Source: Ophioderma brevispina
Taxonomy: Eukaryota > Echinodermata > Ophiuroidea > Amphilepidida > Ophiodermatidae
Assembly: GCA_023653785.1 (NCBI GenBank)
Contig: JAMKCH010035213.1
Location: 1-64,000, forward strand
DNA: 64,000 nucleotides
Direction: 5' to 3'
The position numbers and the translations under genes are program-made. The notes under the pieces were generated by a model that saw only the letters and a list, made by a program, of their open reading frames with translations, made no database searches and was not told the DNA's origin. Shown here one piece after another: positions 23,457 through 34,130 of this stretch. Position 1 is the stretch's first letter, and every line of letters starts with the position of its first letter.

Positions 23457-23989
23457 GGATGGAGCCACTATATCTGTAGTTTCATAGTTTTGCTAAATTA
23501 AACTCCAATGGGAAATAATGCGTTTTCTCTGCATGTAAGCTCCTCCATGTGCCGCCCATTCCACTAATGTTGTAAAAAGATTTATACACGTAAATTGTTT
23601 TATAAGAATGTTTAAACATGCCAGTTTAATCGTGGCTAACCCTGTTGAAGCACAATTCCGGCAATTCTTAAGGTCCGTTTTTGGTAATCTTTGGCCTAAG
23701 AAGCATAAATTATAGCAAATTCCCCCTAATCCGCAAGTTCTCAAAAGTTCAGTTCCTATAGACCTCTACTTTTGACTTTGACTTTGGGAAACAAAATCGA
23801 TCCCAAGAGCCCCAAGTTAACAAAAATGAGAGCCCCTCTTCCTTCGGGTGCAAAGCGCTCTGTATTAACTATTTTCCCCCCCCCCGCCACCCACCCGCAA
23901 AGAAAAGACGCCCGAATAAGTTTCCTGAACGAACCAAATCAAAGCCAAACCCCACCTGAAAAGCGAAAGCCGAGAACGAAATTTCTAGT
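23457..23989. other. Flank between LTR element and LINE remnant
   Basis: No gene recognised. It could hold the last part of the minus-strand LINE remnant that follows, but no diagnostic motif is left. Contains a C-run at about 23,876-23,885. Confidence 0.4.
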
Positions 23990-24930
23990 TATGTCCAAAT
24001 GAGCGCTCTGAATATTTTGTATCAAGGGGATGGTGACTCAATAATGCAACAATTCTTTCCGTTGTAGGCCAGTGAACGACCAAGTCCCGTGCATTGGGAA
24101 GCGCAAATAATCGGGGGGTAATGGTTGTTGTTGTGTTTGCCAAAACATCATCGCCAAGATCATAATATAGGTTGAAGTCAGGTGAAGGCATAATAGCGAA
24201 ACCAAATCCGAGAGAACCGAATCACAACCCCATGTGTATCTAACATGATCAAGCATAGGCCTTGCAACACTTAAAAATGGTTGAAGGTGTGGGTATTTCT
24301 ATAAAGAGGGGCACTTTTGTTATTTGCGACCTTAGGCGGCCACCCACCAAGTTGCTAGCCGTTAGCATTAGCACAAACTGGAGCTCCTTTTTGGGAGTTC
24401 GTACATGATTCGCTTCCAAGTAAAACAAGAATTTTTCAAGGTGCGCAGTTGTAGGAACTTACCCTGGACAACACGATCCCTAACTTTGTTATTCCAGAAA
24501 GACGGGTTTATTTCTTCAGAAATGAGATCTTTGTTCTTTTTAGTAGGGATAGATTGCAACTAGCGGGATGTTCTCCTCTTTACGAGACCTCAGAGCCTCA
24601 ATTGAAGGGTTTGGCTATAACTCACGATAGAAAATGTTCTACCCGATTTGGATGACAGGGCATCCTGTACTTTTGAATCTAAACTCCTTTTAAGATGCAC
24701 AAACGCTGCTGCATAACATTCTTTATATTATGAGATATGTTACGGAGCTCCAGAGATTCCGATGCATAGAGTCCTGCAAGTGTACCTGATTTTGGAATCT
24801 GCAACCATTTCTTAATTTACCTATTAGATTGGACCAATGCACAAGTTGGGAAGTCGGGGCTATTAAGTTCATGGACTGTATGATGATATCTAAGCGACGG
24901 TAGTAAATATCTAACATAGATAGCAAATTT
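23990..24930 (-). pseudogene. LINE (non-LTR retrotransposon) C-terminal region
   Basis: The minus frame at 24,559-24,368 reads PSFWNNKVRDRVVQGKFLQL..CFTWKRIMYELPKRS. This is the region after RT in a widespread invertebrate LINE group ('VQGKFLxL...TWKSIxYxLPRG'). After a frameshift come RYTWGCDSVLSDL (near 24,250-24,205; family 'GRYTWRHDSVL') and a downstream ARDLVV segment (24,090). 24,926-24,723 is also open and may be the part just upstream. RT itself was not found. A 5'-truncated, decayed copy. Confidence 0.6.
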
Positions 24931-26195
24931 ATACTATTTCCTTACCAATGTGCTCTCCATATTGTCAAGTTTTTCTTTCAAAAGAGTATTTCTACTCCAT
25001 TTTAAAGAGTCATATTACATCTTTCACTGTGTATGGACGTTTCGAACGTTATGCTGATTTGGCAACTCTGGTCTTTGATGTTTGATCCATACATGACCTG
25101 CAGGGCATCCTTCTTAAAATACGTGCTATGCTAGTGCATCTTGTGTTAGTGCAATGTTTCCAATCTCTATGCCTTTTTTGAGTGAATAATCTCTGCCTTT
25201 TACTATTGATGCCTACATTTAATAACGGATGTAATATAAACTACAACACGCTGAAAATGGAGTCTGTGAAAGACTGAAAATCGAATGCTTGACCACCAGA
25301 CTTTGGATCTTATTAGTATTATCTACAAACCATTATATACACTAATTGTTCCTCCTTAAATGTTTTATTAGGATATACAATGTAATTCTTGGTGCACAAA
25401 ATTACAATTTTAAAGACTACAGTGGACAAGGCCTCATTTTTGGACAGCAGTCCTTCGATCAGTAGGCTGACAGAATTGCTGAGATGGACTCACGGGACGA
25501 GGAGTGGCATTTTAATCCTTCTTACACTCTTTTATGGCAATAATAACATTGTAATTTAAAGTCATTTTAATATATAATTTATGTTTGTGCTTTTGACCGT
25601 ATAATAAGGATATTTATAAACATATACCCTTTTACTGTACTATTGCTCGGTTATTCTTTTAATAATCACATAGTACACTCGTATTATGGACGGTAAGGTT
25701 TGGTAACAGTTCGATTTCTTGTAGTGTCGTGTTTGTACGTGAAATTGGTTGCGATCCATACATTGACCTGTCCTCGCAGATTTGGTCTACATCTATAATC
25801 GGATTTATTTACCGCTTAATATTAAGATTAGGATAAATACTAACTTAAGGCAACGGTTTTTCAACTCACTTTACTATATATACTGGCGCCAATGAAATAG
25901 ATCGCATAAAGGTTCCAGCGCTTGTAAAAAAATAGAGATGCGACGTTTGGGTGTTCGCATGCGGGTCGGGACCAGAGTTCGTCATCACTTTTGATCACTC
26001 TTCATGGGTGCTTGTTAAGGAACGTATAGATACAAAATCTCCTTTATGTGTGTAAGTTCTCTTTTCACGGACAGTCCATCATAACCTTGCTGATGGTCTA
26101 AATTTGTATGTGTTGGTAGGATTTTGATGGTACAAAATGAAGGACTACGGTCTATTCTGATGATGTTACAGGCTTATTATTCGTAGTATCCAAGG
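24931..26195. other. AT-rich intergenic DNA, nothing assignable
   Basis: No long frame, splice pair, family motif or repeat partner in the window was recognised. Confidence 0.5.
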
Positions 26196-26350
26196 GTTAA
26201 GATTAGCGAGCAGAATCATTCAACGTAATTGGTCCTACGCTGTGGAACAAGCTTCCCGTTAAAACATTAGAGAGGCGCCTTGCACCAGTCGTCTTTAAAC
26301 TGCTACTGAAAATATTTCCTAATGTTTTATTCCCAAGACATTTTTCATTT
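26196..26350 (+). pseudogene. 3' end of a CR1/L2-type LINE ORF
   Basis: The plus frame reads AESFNVIGPTLWNKLPVKTL and then VFKLLLKIF. The LINE RT C-terminus 'F-x-V-x-(A/G)P-x-LWN-x-LP', followed by 'F(K)-x-x-LK', is a hallmark of CR1/L2-like elements. Only this terminal piece is present. A similar fragment of another element is at 46,150. Confidence 0.6.
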
Positions 26351-26921
26351 TTGACCACGTGTATTATGAATGTTCCCCCTCTGGATGCCGCCACAACATT
26401 TTTCCACGAGGGGCACCACCGCTCTAAATTTGTTCATTAACCTTCCATATAAAAAATCCACTGAGAAGTGATGTTGCTCTCCACGGGTCACGGAATTGCC
26501 CCAAAATGACCCAACTATAAATAAACATCTCATCTTGCTTGATTACTAATGACATTTTACTAATTGTCATCAAACAACAAAAATAAAAGTTGATTGAGTA
26601 CACGTCCTCTTGGTGGTAGAAGAAATATGCATAAATCTATCAGAGTATTTCTTCCTTGTAACAGAGGATTTTGAAGAAAGATGGGACAGAATGTACTACT
26701 ACGAAAGAAAATGAAAACTTTTTACGGATTAGGTGGACTAATCTGACACACGGCACCAACAGTTTTACAGGACTCTCCGAACCATGAGGCGCCGGGCACC
26801 CATTGCAATTCTACGCAATGGTGGGAAAGCAGAAGAAATTCCATAAATACAAAACTTGCAGTATTGGAATTAGACATTCCTTATAGGAACTATGAACCCG
26901 ACTATGCGGGGACTGCAACCA
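26351..26921. other. Intergenic DNA, nothing assignable
   Basis: The short open frames on both strands show no family resemblance. The first part may be LINE 3' untranslated sequence. Confidence 0.4.
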
Positions 26922-27295
26922 GGGCCGACACGATCGTATACCCTTTTTTGAATAGTGGAAGCCACCCAGTGCTAATTGATTGCTTGGCATACGCAAGGTG
27001 TATGTGGAAACATGGTGAAAACCGTTATACACACATACGCATGCAGACATAACATAAACACATCGCTTTGCGACAATATCAAAATACAGGGTTTTGTTTT
27101 CGGACTTTCAAAAAAACAAACCCAATTACGAGTTTAATTTGCCGACTAATTAGCCAAGAAATAGGCATAAGCTTCAAGTATTCTTCCGTTGTAACCAGTA
27201 GATTTGAAGGAAAGACAGGTTTTCGACTTTCAACCAACAGGGGCCGCACGATCATATACCTTATTTTTTTGGAAAGTGAAGCAGTATGATGCTAT
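26922..27295 (+). repeat. Direct repeat of ~60 bp, 314 bp apart
   Basis: The text at 26,922-26,980 (accagggccgacacgatcgtataccc) recurs at 27,236-27,295 (aacaggggccgcacgatcatatacc). Both are followed by a T-run, 'gaa..gtgaagc/gtggaagc' and 'agt.gatgc/gctaat'. It could be two remnants of one dispersed repeat or a local duplication. Confidence 0.55.
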
Positions 27296-27895
27296 TTTCA
27301 CCATAAAATATACACTGCACAAAGGCACACCAATTATATTTTGCAGAACAAGATAGCACACATAACAGCAAAATCATTATTATTAAATATGACTTTCACA
27401 AGTTTGTAAAATTTACGAGAACATTGTCAGAAATCTTTATGAATTTACACGTACCGTTAATAAATGCTTGCATTTACAATTTTCTTTCCTCACAATGGGC
27501 AAATTTTTTTTGTTTAGAGATAAAAGTACCAGGACCAAACCTACAAACACACCCATTCAATGTAAACGGTTTGGCATAAAAGAGTTAAAGTAAGAATTTG
27601 GTACTCTTTCTAAAAATCCCGTAGCGTAGCTTCAATGATGGCAGTAGAACTCGACTTCTTAATTACAGGCATGGCAATATGAGAAAACTTCCTTCGCTTC
27701 CTGTGTTTGGTTTTTTGTGTATCGGTCACCAGAGGTTGTTCGTGTTTATGAGCCATATGGTAGGCGAACAGTATGTTTCGATTATGGAGAGTGAAACCAC
27801 CAAAAATTATATTTGGGATTTTATTCCAGTCACCATGCATTGATTTCTGTAGAAATACTGAGTTATACTGGGTATATTAACTGATGCGTTTGCAG
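27296..27895. other. Intergenic or intronic DNA, nothing assignable
   Basis: AT-rich, with no recognised feature until the acceptor-like tttgcag at 27,889-27,895. Confidence 0.4.
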
Positions 27896-28080
27896 GGCTG
27901 ACCACAGCCGAAAGGCAGAGCTCGTGCGGATGTTGTCTCGCCCAGGGAATCACGGCGAATGAGGATCTCACGGTTTACAATGTTATCCGAAAGCAAAGGC
28001 CTTGTTGATGCTATATCTGACGAAAAGTACCGCGGCTTATTTCGAGGCTCGACCCCAAGTTTGAAATATCCAATTGCTGT
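27896..28080 (+). other. Possible N-terminal coding exon (unproven)
   Basis: It follows an acceptor-like gcgtttgcag. One frame is open for about 60 codons (27,902-28,084) and includes LVDAISDEKYRGLFRGS; another frame is also open for 36 codons. It sits 150 bp before a better-supported hemocyanin-family exon on the same strand, where that gene's N-terminal domain should be. I cannot match it to conserved residues, so it may be chance. Confidence 0.25.
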
Positions 28081-28228
28081 CCATATTTGAACAACCTCTA
28101 GAGAAAGATAATGATAAACTTAATGGCTCTTTTGATCAATGAACCGAATGTTGACAGTTTATTCATCATGATATGTCTCTGCGACACTTTATTCAATCCA
28201 ACCATCTTATCTTATGTTTTGAAAACAG

Positions 28229-28607
28229 GGCCTTTGGACGCGCCGCGATCGGTCCGAGTTGTGCGTTTCCTTCCTCTCTGAGCAACTAATTCTAGAAGTT
28301 CTTCACCGAAAAAACCCATTGCTCATGTGCTGTTGCAACAATCTCGGTGGAATTACTTCCAAAATATGGACATAGAGAATGTCAACACGTACTTTAACTG
28401 GACCAGAATATCGCACCGGCTTGCGTTCAGGGAGATATGGGCTGGCGGAATGAGATGCATGGTAATAAAATTAAATGCTTTGGAACATCTGAAAGGAATT
28501 GACACTTCATTCTTACCCAGCTACTAGGCACGTTACGAAGCAGAACGGTTTGCAGCTGCTTCTACCGGAAAGTCAAACTACTTGAATGGATTTTGAGTAG
28601 CCGCGAG
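28229..28607 (+). pseudogene. Probable hemocyanin/prophenoloxidase-like N/middle-domain exon
   Basis: Acceptor gttttgaaaacag ends at 28,228 and a consensus donor GAG|GTAAGT starts at 28,608. Early in the exon a frame reads WTRRDRSELCVSFLSEQLI, then LEVLHRKN, fitting the 'RDR-VN...YALSVALLHR-D' helix at the end of the family's N-terminal domain. Further on come FREI (about 28,425; family FRED before CuA) and ARYEAERF (about 28,530; family ARYxAERL), at roughly the expected distances. The exon's end joins well to the EGYDPHL exon at 36,944. An in-frame stop precedes ARYEAERF and frames shift. No HHWHWH-like CuA motif was found in any frame. Confidence 0.5.
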
Positions 28608-28832
28608 GTAAGTTATATAAGCATTTCATAGTACAAACAGTATCTTGTTATAATTGAAAGTGAGTAGATCATAACACATTATTCTGTATATACCATACAG
28701 AGGTATAATTCAGTTTTCTAGAACCTTACCTTTATGTATTAACAGGTCACGGTGGCAAGCACAAGACAAAGGAGTTGCCTTGATGAAAGTGGTCAATCTA
28801 AGGCCTACATACTTACTTAATATAGATGAGGT

Positions 28833-29010
28833 GACATCAATGTTTACAAACACAAGTTTCTACTAACATGTTAGAGGTGCGAAGGAGTACGCCCATACAG
28901 TTACGCATTCAATAGCCTGATTGAGCGCGAATTTAAAAGCACAAGCCCTGCAGGGTGACTCACGCATTTCCGCGGGCAGTGCTTTGTTTGTTGCCCGGCG
29001 TGACGTCACA
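28833..29010 (+). repeat. Dispersed repeat, inverted partner at 54,985-55,190
   Basis: 'gtgacatcaatgtttacaaacacaag' through 'ttgttgcccggcgtgac' matches the reverse complement of 54,985-55,190 over about 180 bp with small gaps. No coding frame is kept in both copies, so this looks like a mobile repeat. The open frame at 28,921-29,283 starts inside it and is not supported as a gene. Confidence 0.75.
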
Positions 29011-29639
29011 GGTCATTCATCATCGCCACGAGGGGCCACAAAGAACCTTCGAAAGTATGGACAAACTCAACGAATACCTCAGAATATCTCTTTAATACAG
29101 GTACGGATAATGAAGTTAATGTTGAGTTCTGTTAATCCATGGGCCGAGCAAATGTGCGGTACCGGCAAAGGTTGCAAAAGCATCAGGATTACCATGGTCT
29201 ACAACAAGTATGATTTTGGCTCTAGCTACCATTCCAGAAATTATATCATGCATTGTTTGGGTCTAGGAGATTCGAATCTTTAGTATATCTGCTCCAGGTA
29301 AAACTTTCTGCTTTAAATCGCTACTAAATTTCCCCTACGAGTATATTTCATTTACAAAAATTCACAATTACCAAAGTATCGTTTTGCCACCATTCAGAGT
29401 ATCAATTCTCAGTACAGGAGTCTGATACGACGAGGTGCTGTTTTGGCTGCTGCTTCGCCGCTCTGATTTTTGATCATTGAGTTACAAGCTGCCCTAACTA
29501 ACACAATTGTTGAAACAATTGCCTACATACATTTATGTAATGAAAATTATAAATTCTGCTAAACTAGTGATAAATACATTTGTAAAACATGGAAGTCAGA
29601 TAACTGGGTGGCTTAACCCTAGTGGCTACTCATAAGCTT
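29011..29639. other. Intronic/intergenic DNA, nothing assignable
   Basis: If the exons at 28,229 and 36,944 belong to one gene, this lies in its ~8.3 kb intron. Nothing else recognised. Confidence 0.4.
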
Positions 29640-29870
29640 TACATTACATAAATAACACTATCACCAATCGGGTTGGCAGACCCTACCCCATCCCCCGAGG
29701 TCTACTCTTTAGGGGCCTAGATCATCCAGCAAATTGGGTTTACATCCACCTTAGATCTATTGTATCCCCGAGGCCTTCTCTTAAGGTTACTCACATGTAG
29801 CACTAACAATCGGGTGGTAGACCCCTAACCCAACCCCGAGGGCACTTCTTCAGGGCGTATAATTTAGAAT
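29640..29870 (+). repeat. Degenerate tandem repeat, unit ~75-150 bp
   Basis: 'caatcgggttggcagaccctaccccatcccccgagg' (29,666-29,700) recurs as 'caatcgggtggtagacccctaacccaaccccgaggg' (29,809-29,842). Between them is a partial third copy (tgtatccccgaggccttctctt). Confidence 0.6.
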
Positions 29871-30070
29871 CAAATAATTACCCAATTTGGATGGCATAAT
29901 TGAACCAGACCGGAGGGAATCTCCTAGCCCAATTCCACATTATTCCTGAAAACTATAAACTTCCAAAACTTTAGCATTTGAACTAGAATTAAACCCCCAA
30001 GAAACATACTTGGATAACTAAATGGCATCTAAGCATATTGAGCAGCTACTTTTAATTAAGTATCTGTACG

Positions 30071-30414
30071 GTGGAAAACCGTTACGAAACTCCAAGGGTC
30101 TACTTGTAGAGTCACTTAATTCTTTCTCGATATAATCTAGAAATCTTAATCAAAATGGAGGTTTTGACAGACAAGTGGCCATACTTTACGCCATATCACA
30201 AGAGGGATTAACTCTTGGTTGATTACTGCCTCCTTATTACATTCAGTAGCAGGTGGAAAACCGTTACGGAAAACTTCCCAGGGCTAACTGTATATTAACT
30301 TAATTCTTTCCTCGATATATCTGAATCTTGAATCAAATGGAGGTTTGACAGGGAAGTGTCCATACTTTACCCATATCACAGAGGGATTATTCCTTGGTTG
30401 ATTACGCCTCTTTA
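30071..30414 (+). repeat. Two-copy tandem repeat, unit ~182 bp
   Basis: The unit beginning gtggaaaaccgttacg at 30,071 recurs at 30,253 and contains 'ggaggtt(t)tgacag', 'ccatacttta' and 'gagggatta'. The copies differ mainly by 1-3 base gaps. Confidence 0.85.
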
Positions 30415-32050
30415 TCTACATATCACAGAAGATTAGAATTATTACAAAATGTTAGAATAATGCATCCCTATTATAGTTTAAATGGGCATGTATGTTAGGG
30501 GCCAAAGGCCTCAAACCGCCACATCACACTTTACTTGCTAAGAGTAAATGCCCCTACCCCCCCCCCCCTGTCATCCTAACAAAAATGAAAGAAGGCAGAT
30601 AAAAATGGCATAAAATAGCCCAAAAACAAATTACTGCAATAAAATGAGGATGGATAAGTAAAAAAGGGGGGCCGCATTAAATGCTGTACCAGATCTGAAC
30701 TTGCTGGAGGGGGTAAAAGAAATCATGCCATTGCAAAGATGTGATGAAAGCTTCACTGCCTATAATACCCCTCTATGAGGATACATAAAATAAATAAAGC
30801 TTTTTGCACTAAGAGCTGCCTTATCCATTCGAGATACATAGAGTAAATGCCACAAATAATAAGGAAAAACAGACTAAGCTAGCATCGTCGTATCCTGACA
30901 CGACAACACAATTCAAACATAGTCACTAACACATTTTGGTTTGAGCACGCATGCAAATTTTATTTTGGATACAGAGTTATTGCAATAATTGGAATCTTGA
31001 AAAAAGAGCGAACCATTTACTTCCAGTGACTCCCGCTGGGAATTAAGATGGCATGCAACAGTTAGTTGACTTTCCTCTGACAATTCGATTATGTACATAT
31101 ACAGCTGACACGGCACACAAGTTTGAAAAACCCAAGTTATTGCGATTTTACAAGAAGATAAGATTCGAAATACTATGGTACACTGAGTACTCGGGTACCA
31201 ATGTTCATCTACTCTCTATATTAGGTAAAGTTAATGCAATTGCCTTAACTATATCTCAAGCGTGTAATAAATATGTTGATAATAAGTGAGACGACTCAAG
31301 CAGCTTCCCAACAATAGTTCCAATGCAATTGATGAAAATCATAGTGTTCATATATAAAGATCCCCAGCGCTTCTGCTGGAGGGAAGTCTCCGGGGCTAGG
31401 AACTGTAGCCATGAGTGGTCAATCAACGTGTCAAGACTTACCCGTACGTTTGCTAAACATCTCCCCTCTCCAAGAGGCTGCAGCAGGCCCCAAGGATGCT
31501 GGAAGAAACGGCCATTCAAGAAAGACTGAACACAGATCCATCCTCCTTTACTCGTTACTCTGAGTCCAAGTCCATAATCCACACTTCTTCTACGCACTAC
31601 CTGTCCTTTGGTCATCTGAGTCGAATTTAAACACCAATTACAGTACTTAATCCCTCCATCGATTTTGGGAGCTGCCCAGCTACCAATACACAAGAACAAC
31701 ATTGTAGTTTGGCAATTCTTGAACAGATGACACCGCAGAGGTTTTGAAACTAGCGTAAATGGCGTGTAGGTCCAGTTCCAGGATCTTACTCCCTACTGAT
31801 TTTGCGACACCGACCTAATTGCTTCAAGTAGTTCAAAGCTCAGCAATCGTAGGCAGCCAACGAGAGTCGTCTCCCCTTCAAATGGCCGCTCAATACATTC
31901 CCCTGGCAAAATAGAAACACAAACAAAAGCAGCAGAGAGCAAGCAGACACCTAAAATATGTTGAATTGCACATAATAACGCGCCATAAATTGATAAAGAA
32001 AACATTTATTACAGAACTATCAAATAAAGCAAGTTTGACGAACTGCATAT
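30415..32050. other. Sequence with a 148-codon minus-strand open frame, no gene called
   Basis: 31,702-31,256 on the minus strand is the longest open frame in this part, and 32,005-31,793 begins with a hydrophobic, signal-like stretch (SIYGALLCAIQHILGVCLL). Neither has a recognised family motif, and no convincing splice pair joins them. A C-run lies near 30,555. Confidence 0.3.
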
Positions 32051-34130
32051 ATATTCCTAAAAACTATTATTATTTTTTCAATATCTTCAAAGATTCATTT
32101 CCACCATGCTCCCATCTTAAACCCAAAATGGGCGCTTGATAATAACAAGCAATCAAAGCTGTTAACACTCATTTCACACAACCATTCAAGCTTAATTATC
32201 GCAGGTTAACAGTTTGAAATGAATAGTAACGTGGAGAGAAGAGAGAGATTCAGAGATAGAGAGAGAGAGCACTTCTATCATTTCACTGATATGATTAACG
32301 AAGATTTAGGACAAAAACCTCCAACATTGCGTACCCAGCTACAATCTTCATCCTCAATTACAAAGGATACAAGTAAAAGCCCAAGCGCTACTTTAACTAA
32401 CACTTAAATGTATCTCCATACAACACGCCACACTATTTAGGGCAAAGCTGCAATGAAATCTATGCCAACAAAGCCCACATTAGATGACCGTAATGGAGGC
32501 ATTAAAGGGAAGGATACCACGAAAGGAATTCCCGACAATTTGGTGGAAACATTCATAACGAAATTAAAAATCGCAGAGGATGAACCAAGAAAACATTCGC
32601 TTTACCACGAAAGGTACTTGGTTTTAAGGCTGACGATCATTATAACTTAGTTAACGACAGGCTTAAGAACCAACAAATAAAATTCAATCCGTATGACCAA
32701 CCAATTGCGCCTACAAGAGTTCACGAAATATACCAGTAATACTAACGCATACAACCCAGCATTTTAGACTTATTAATATCTTGACCACTAATAAGTTACC
32801 TCCACGTGCAACGCAGACTTTAAGCCGCTAAACAGATTGCGCCCGAATTAAGAGGAAAAACACTTGACCTTTATATATTTGAAATTGGCATCGTTTAAAA
32901 AATACCCATCATTGAGAGTCATGACAAAAAATATACAATCATGTAAGACAACACCAAACGTAGTCTACAGGACAAAAACCAGGCCACAATACCCTTTTTT
33001 CAGGAAAAAATATCAAACACTGGTTGCCATAACCAAGCAAATACAAATGAATAAGATAGGATTGAAAGTAGAGATTTCGTGCAAGATCAAACACCAAAAA
33101 CAACAATGGGGAAAAACCGGATTACAAACCTCACGTCAAATCATAATTTGATAATCCTTACCGCCAAGAATCAAGCATACCACGGATGCCTCACAATCAA
33201 ATCATGGGAACCCAACGCAACGATTGCAACTACTCAAGGCCTCGAAGCACCACAATTAATGATTTCACAAAGTCATTCCGATAAACCTAAGATAACATTG
33301 CACTTGAAACCTGTTTACGGCAGACTCATTAGAATTAGTAAAACTATTTGGGTGATCACGAACTAATGATAACTCGACAGAATGAAATAACTCCCGTCCA
33401 GCAATTCAACTACGACTCGTCATAACATAAACCATATCTAGGGTGCCCTAGAACATTCATGTATACTGAAAGTAGCAAACTCATAACAGCCCAATCGTCA
33501 GGATGACATATATACAACAAAACATTTTACAACGGAGCCCCCACCCCTTAAAAGGGGGGTTGGGTAGCATAGGAGACGCATAGTAAACTGGTGAATGCAT
33601 AAACATAACACAAAGTATCGTAATTAATTAAATTATAAATAACTTGGACTTCCCGCAAAAATATCCCATCTGTCCAAACTCACTCTGAAGACACTATACT
33701 CCTTCGTCGTGATTCTGAAACACATTCACTTGATGCGAGTAAACCCGGCAGTGTGTGACGAACGCAAGAACACCGGGAATCCAATCGCACAACAACAGAC
33801 GCGTGCGTGCCATTTTGGAATCCAGCAAATTCAGACGGCGAATATAAATTCCAAAACCACTCACCAATATAATACACTTCACACAAACCACACTCAGATC
33901 CCCGCTGAAGTATGGAAGTATCAAAACAAAAACACCACATACCGCACAATGCGGACCATAAGGACATCGCTCACCATTGAAACTAATCGAAACACTTTTC
34001 TCTTCGACATTGATCCTGAAACAAATCGCTTACGCTCGTAACTACGAACTTCGACACCGTAAAATACGCACTACGCAACTCAACAACGCGTACGAGCAAT
34101 TTGTTTCATAAATTAGGATGCGATATAACT
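32051..34130 (+). other. G-poor, A/C-rich stretch with several open plus-strand frames
   Basis: The plus strand has few G and many A and C, and is open in consecutive pieces (32,219-32,407; 32,453-32,650; 32,864-33,366 in two frames; 33,709-34,041). A strand bias with broken plus-strand frames could be a decayed retroelement or virus-derived insertion, but no RT, integrase, capsid or other motif was found. The bias alone also opens frames by reducing stop codons (TAG, TGA). Confidence 0.35.
33536..33567. repeat. Short imperfect palindrome
   Basis: cccccacccctt followed by aaaaggggggttggg forms a hairpin-capable inverted repeat around 'ttaaaa'. Confidence 0.5.

Noticed and set aside
28921..29283. 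120-codon plus-strand open frame
   Set aside because: Starts inside a dispersed repeat shared with 54,985-55,190, where the frame is not kept.
29262..29284. GATTCGAATC as a possible tRNA T-loop
   Set aside because: Upstream sequence does not form a D or anticodon arm.
29640..30414. CRISPR-like array from the regular repeats
   Set aside because: Only two or three long diverged copies, no short identical repeats with unique spacers, and the DNA is eukaryotic.
31256..32005. Minus-strand frames with a signal-like start and an RRR site, considered as a neuropeptide-type precursor
   Set aside because: No repeated peptide or amidation pattern, stop before any join, no convincing splice pair.
32051..34130. 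Nuclear copy of mitochondrial DNA, because of the strand bias
   Set aside because: No mitochondrial protein, rRNA or tRNA sequence could be recognised in any frame.
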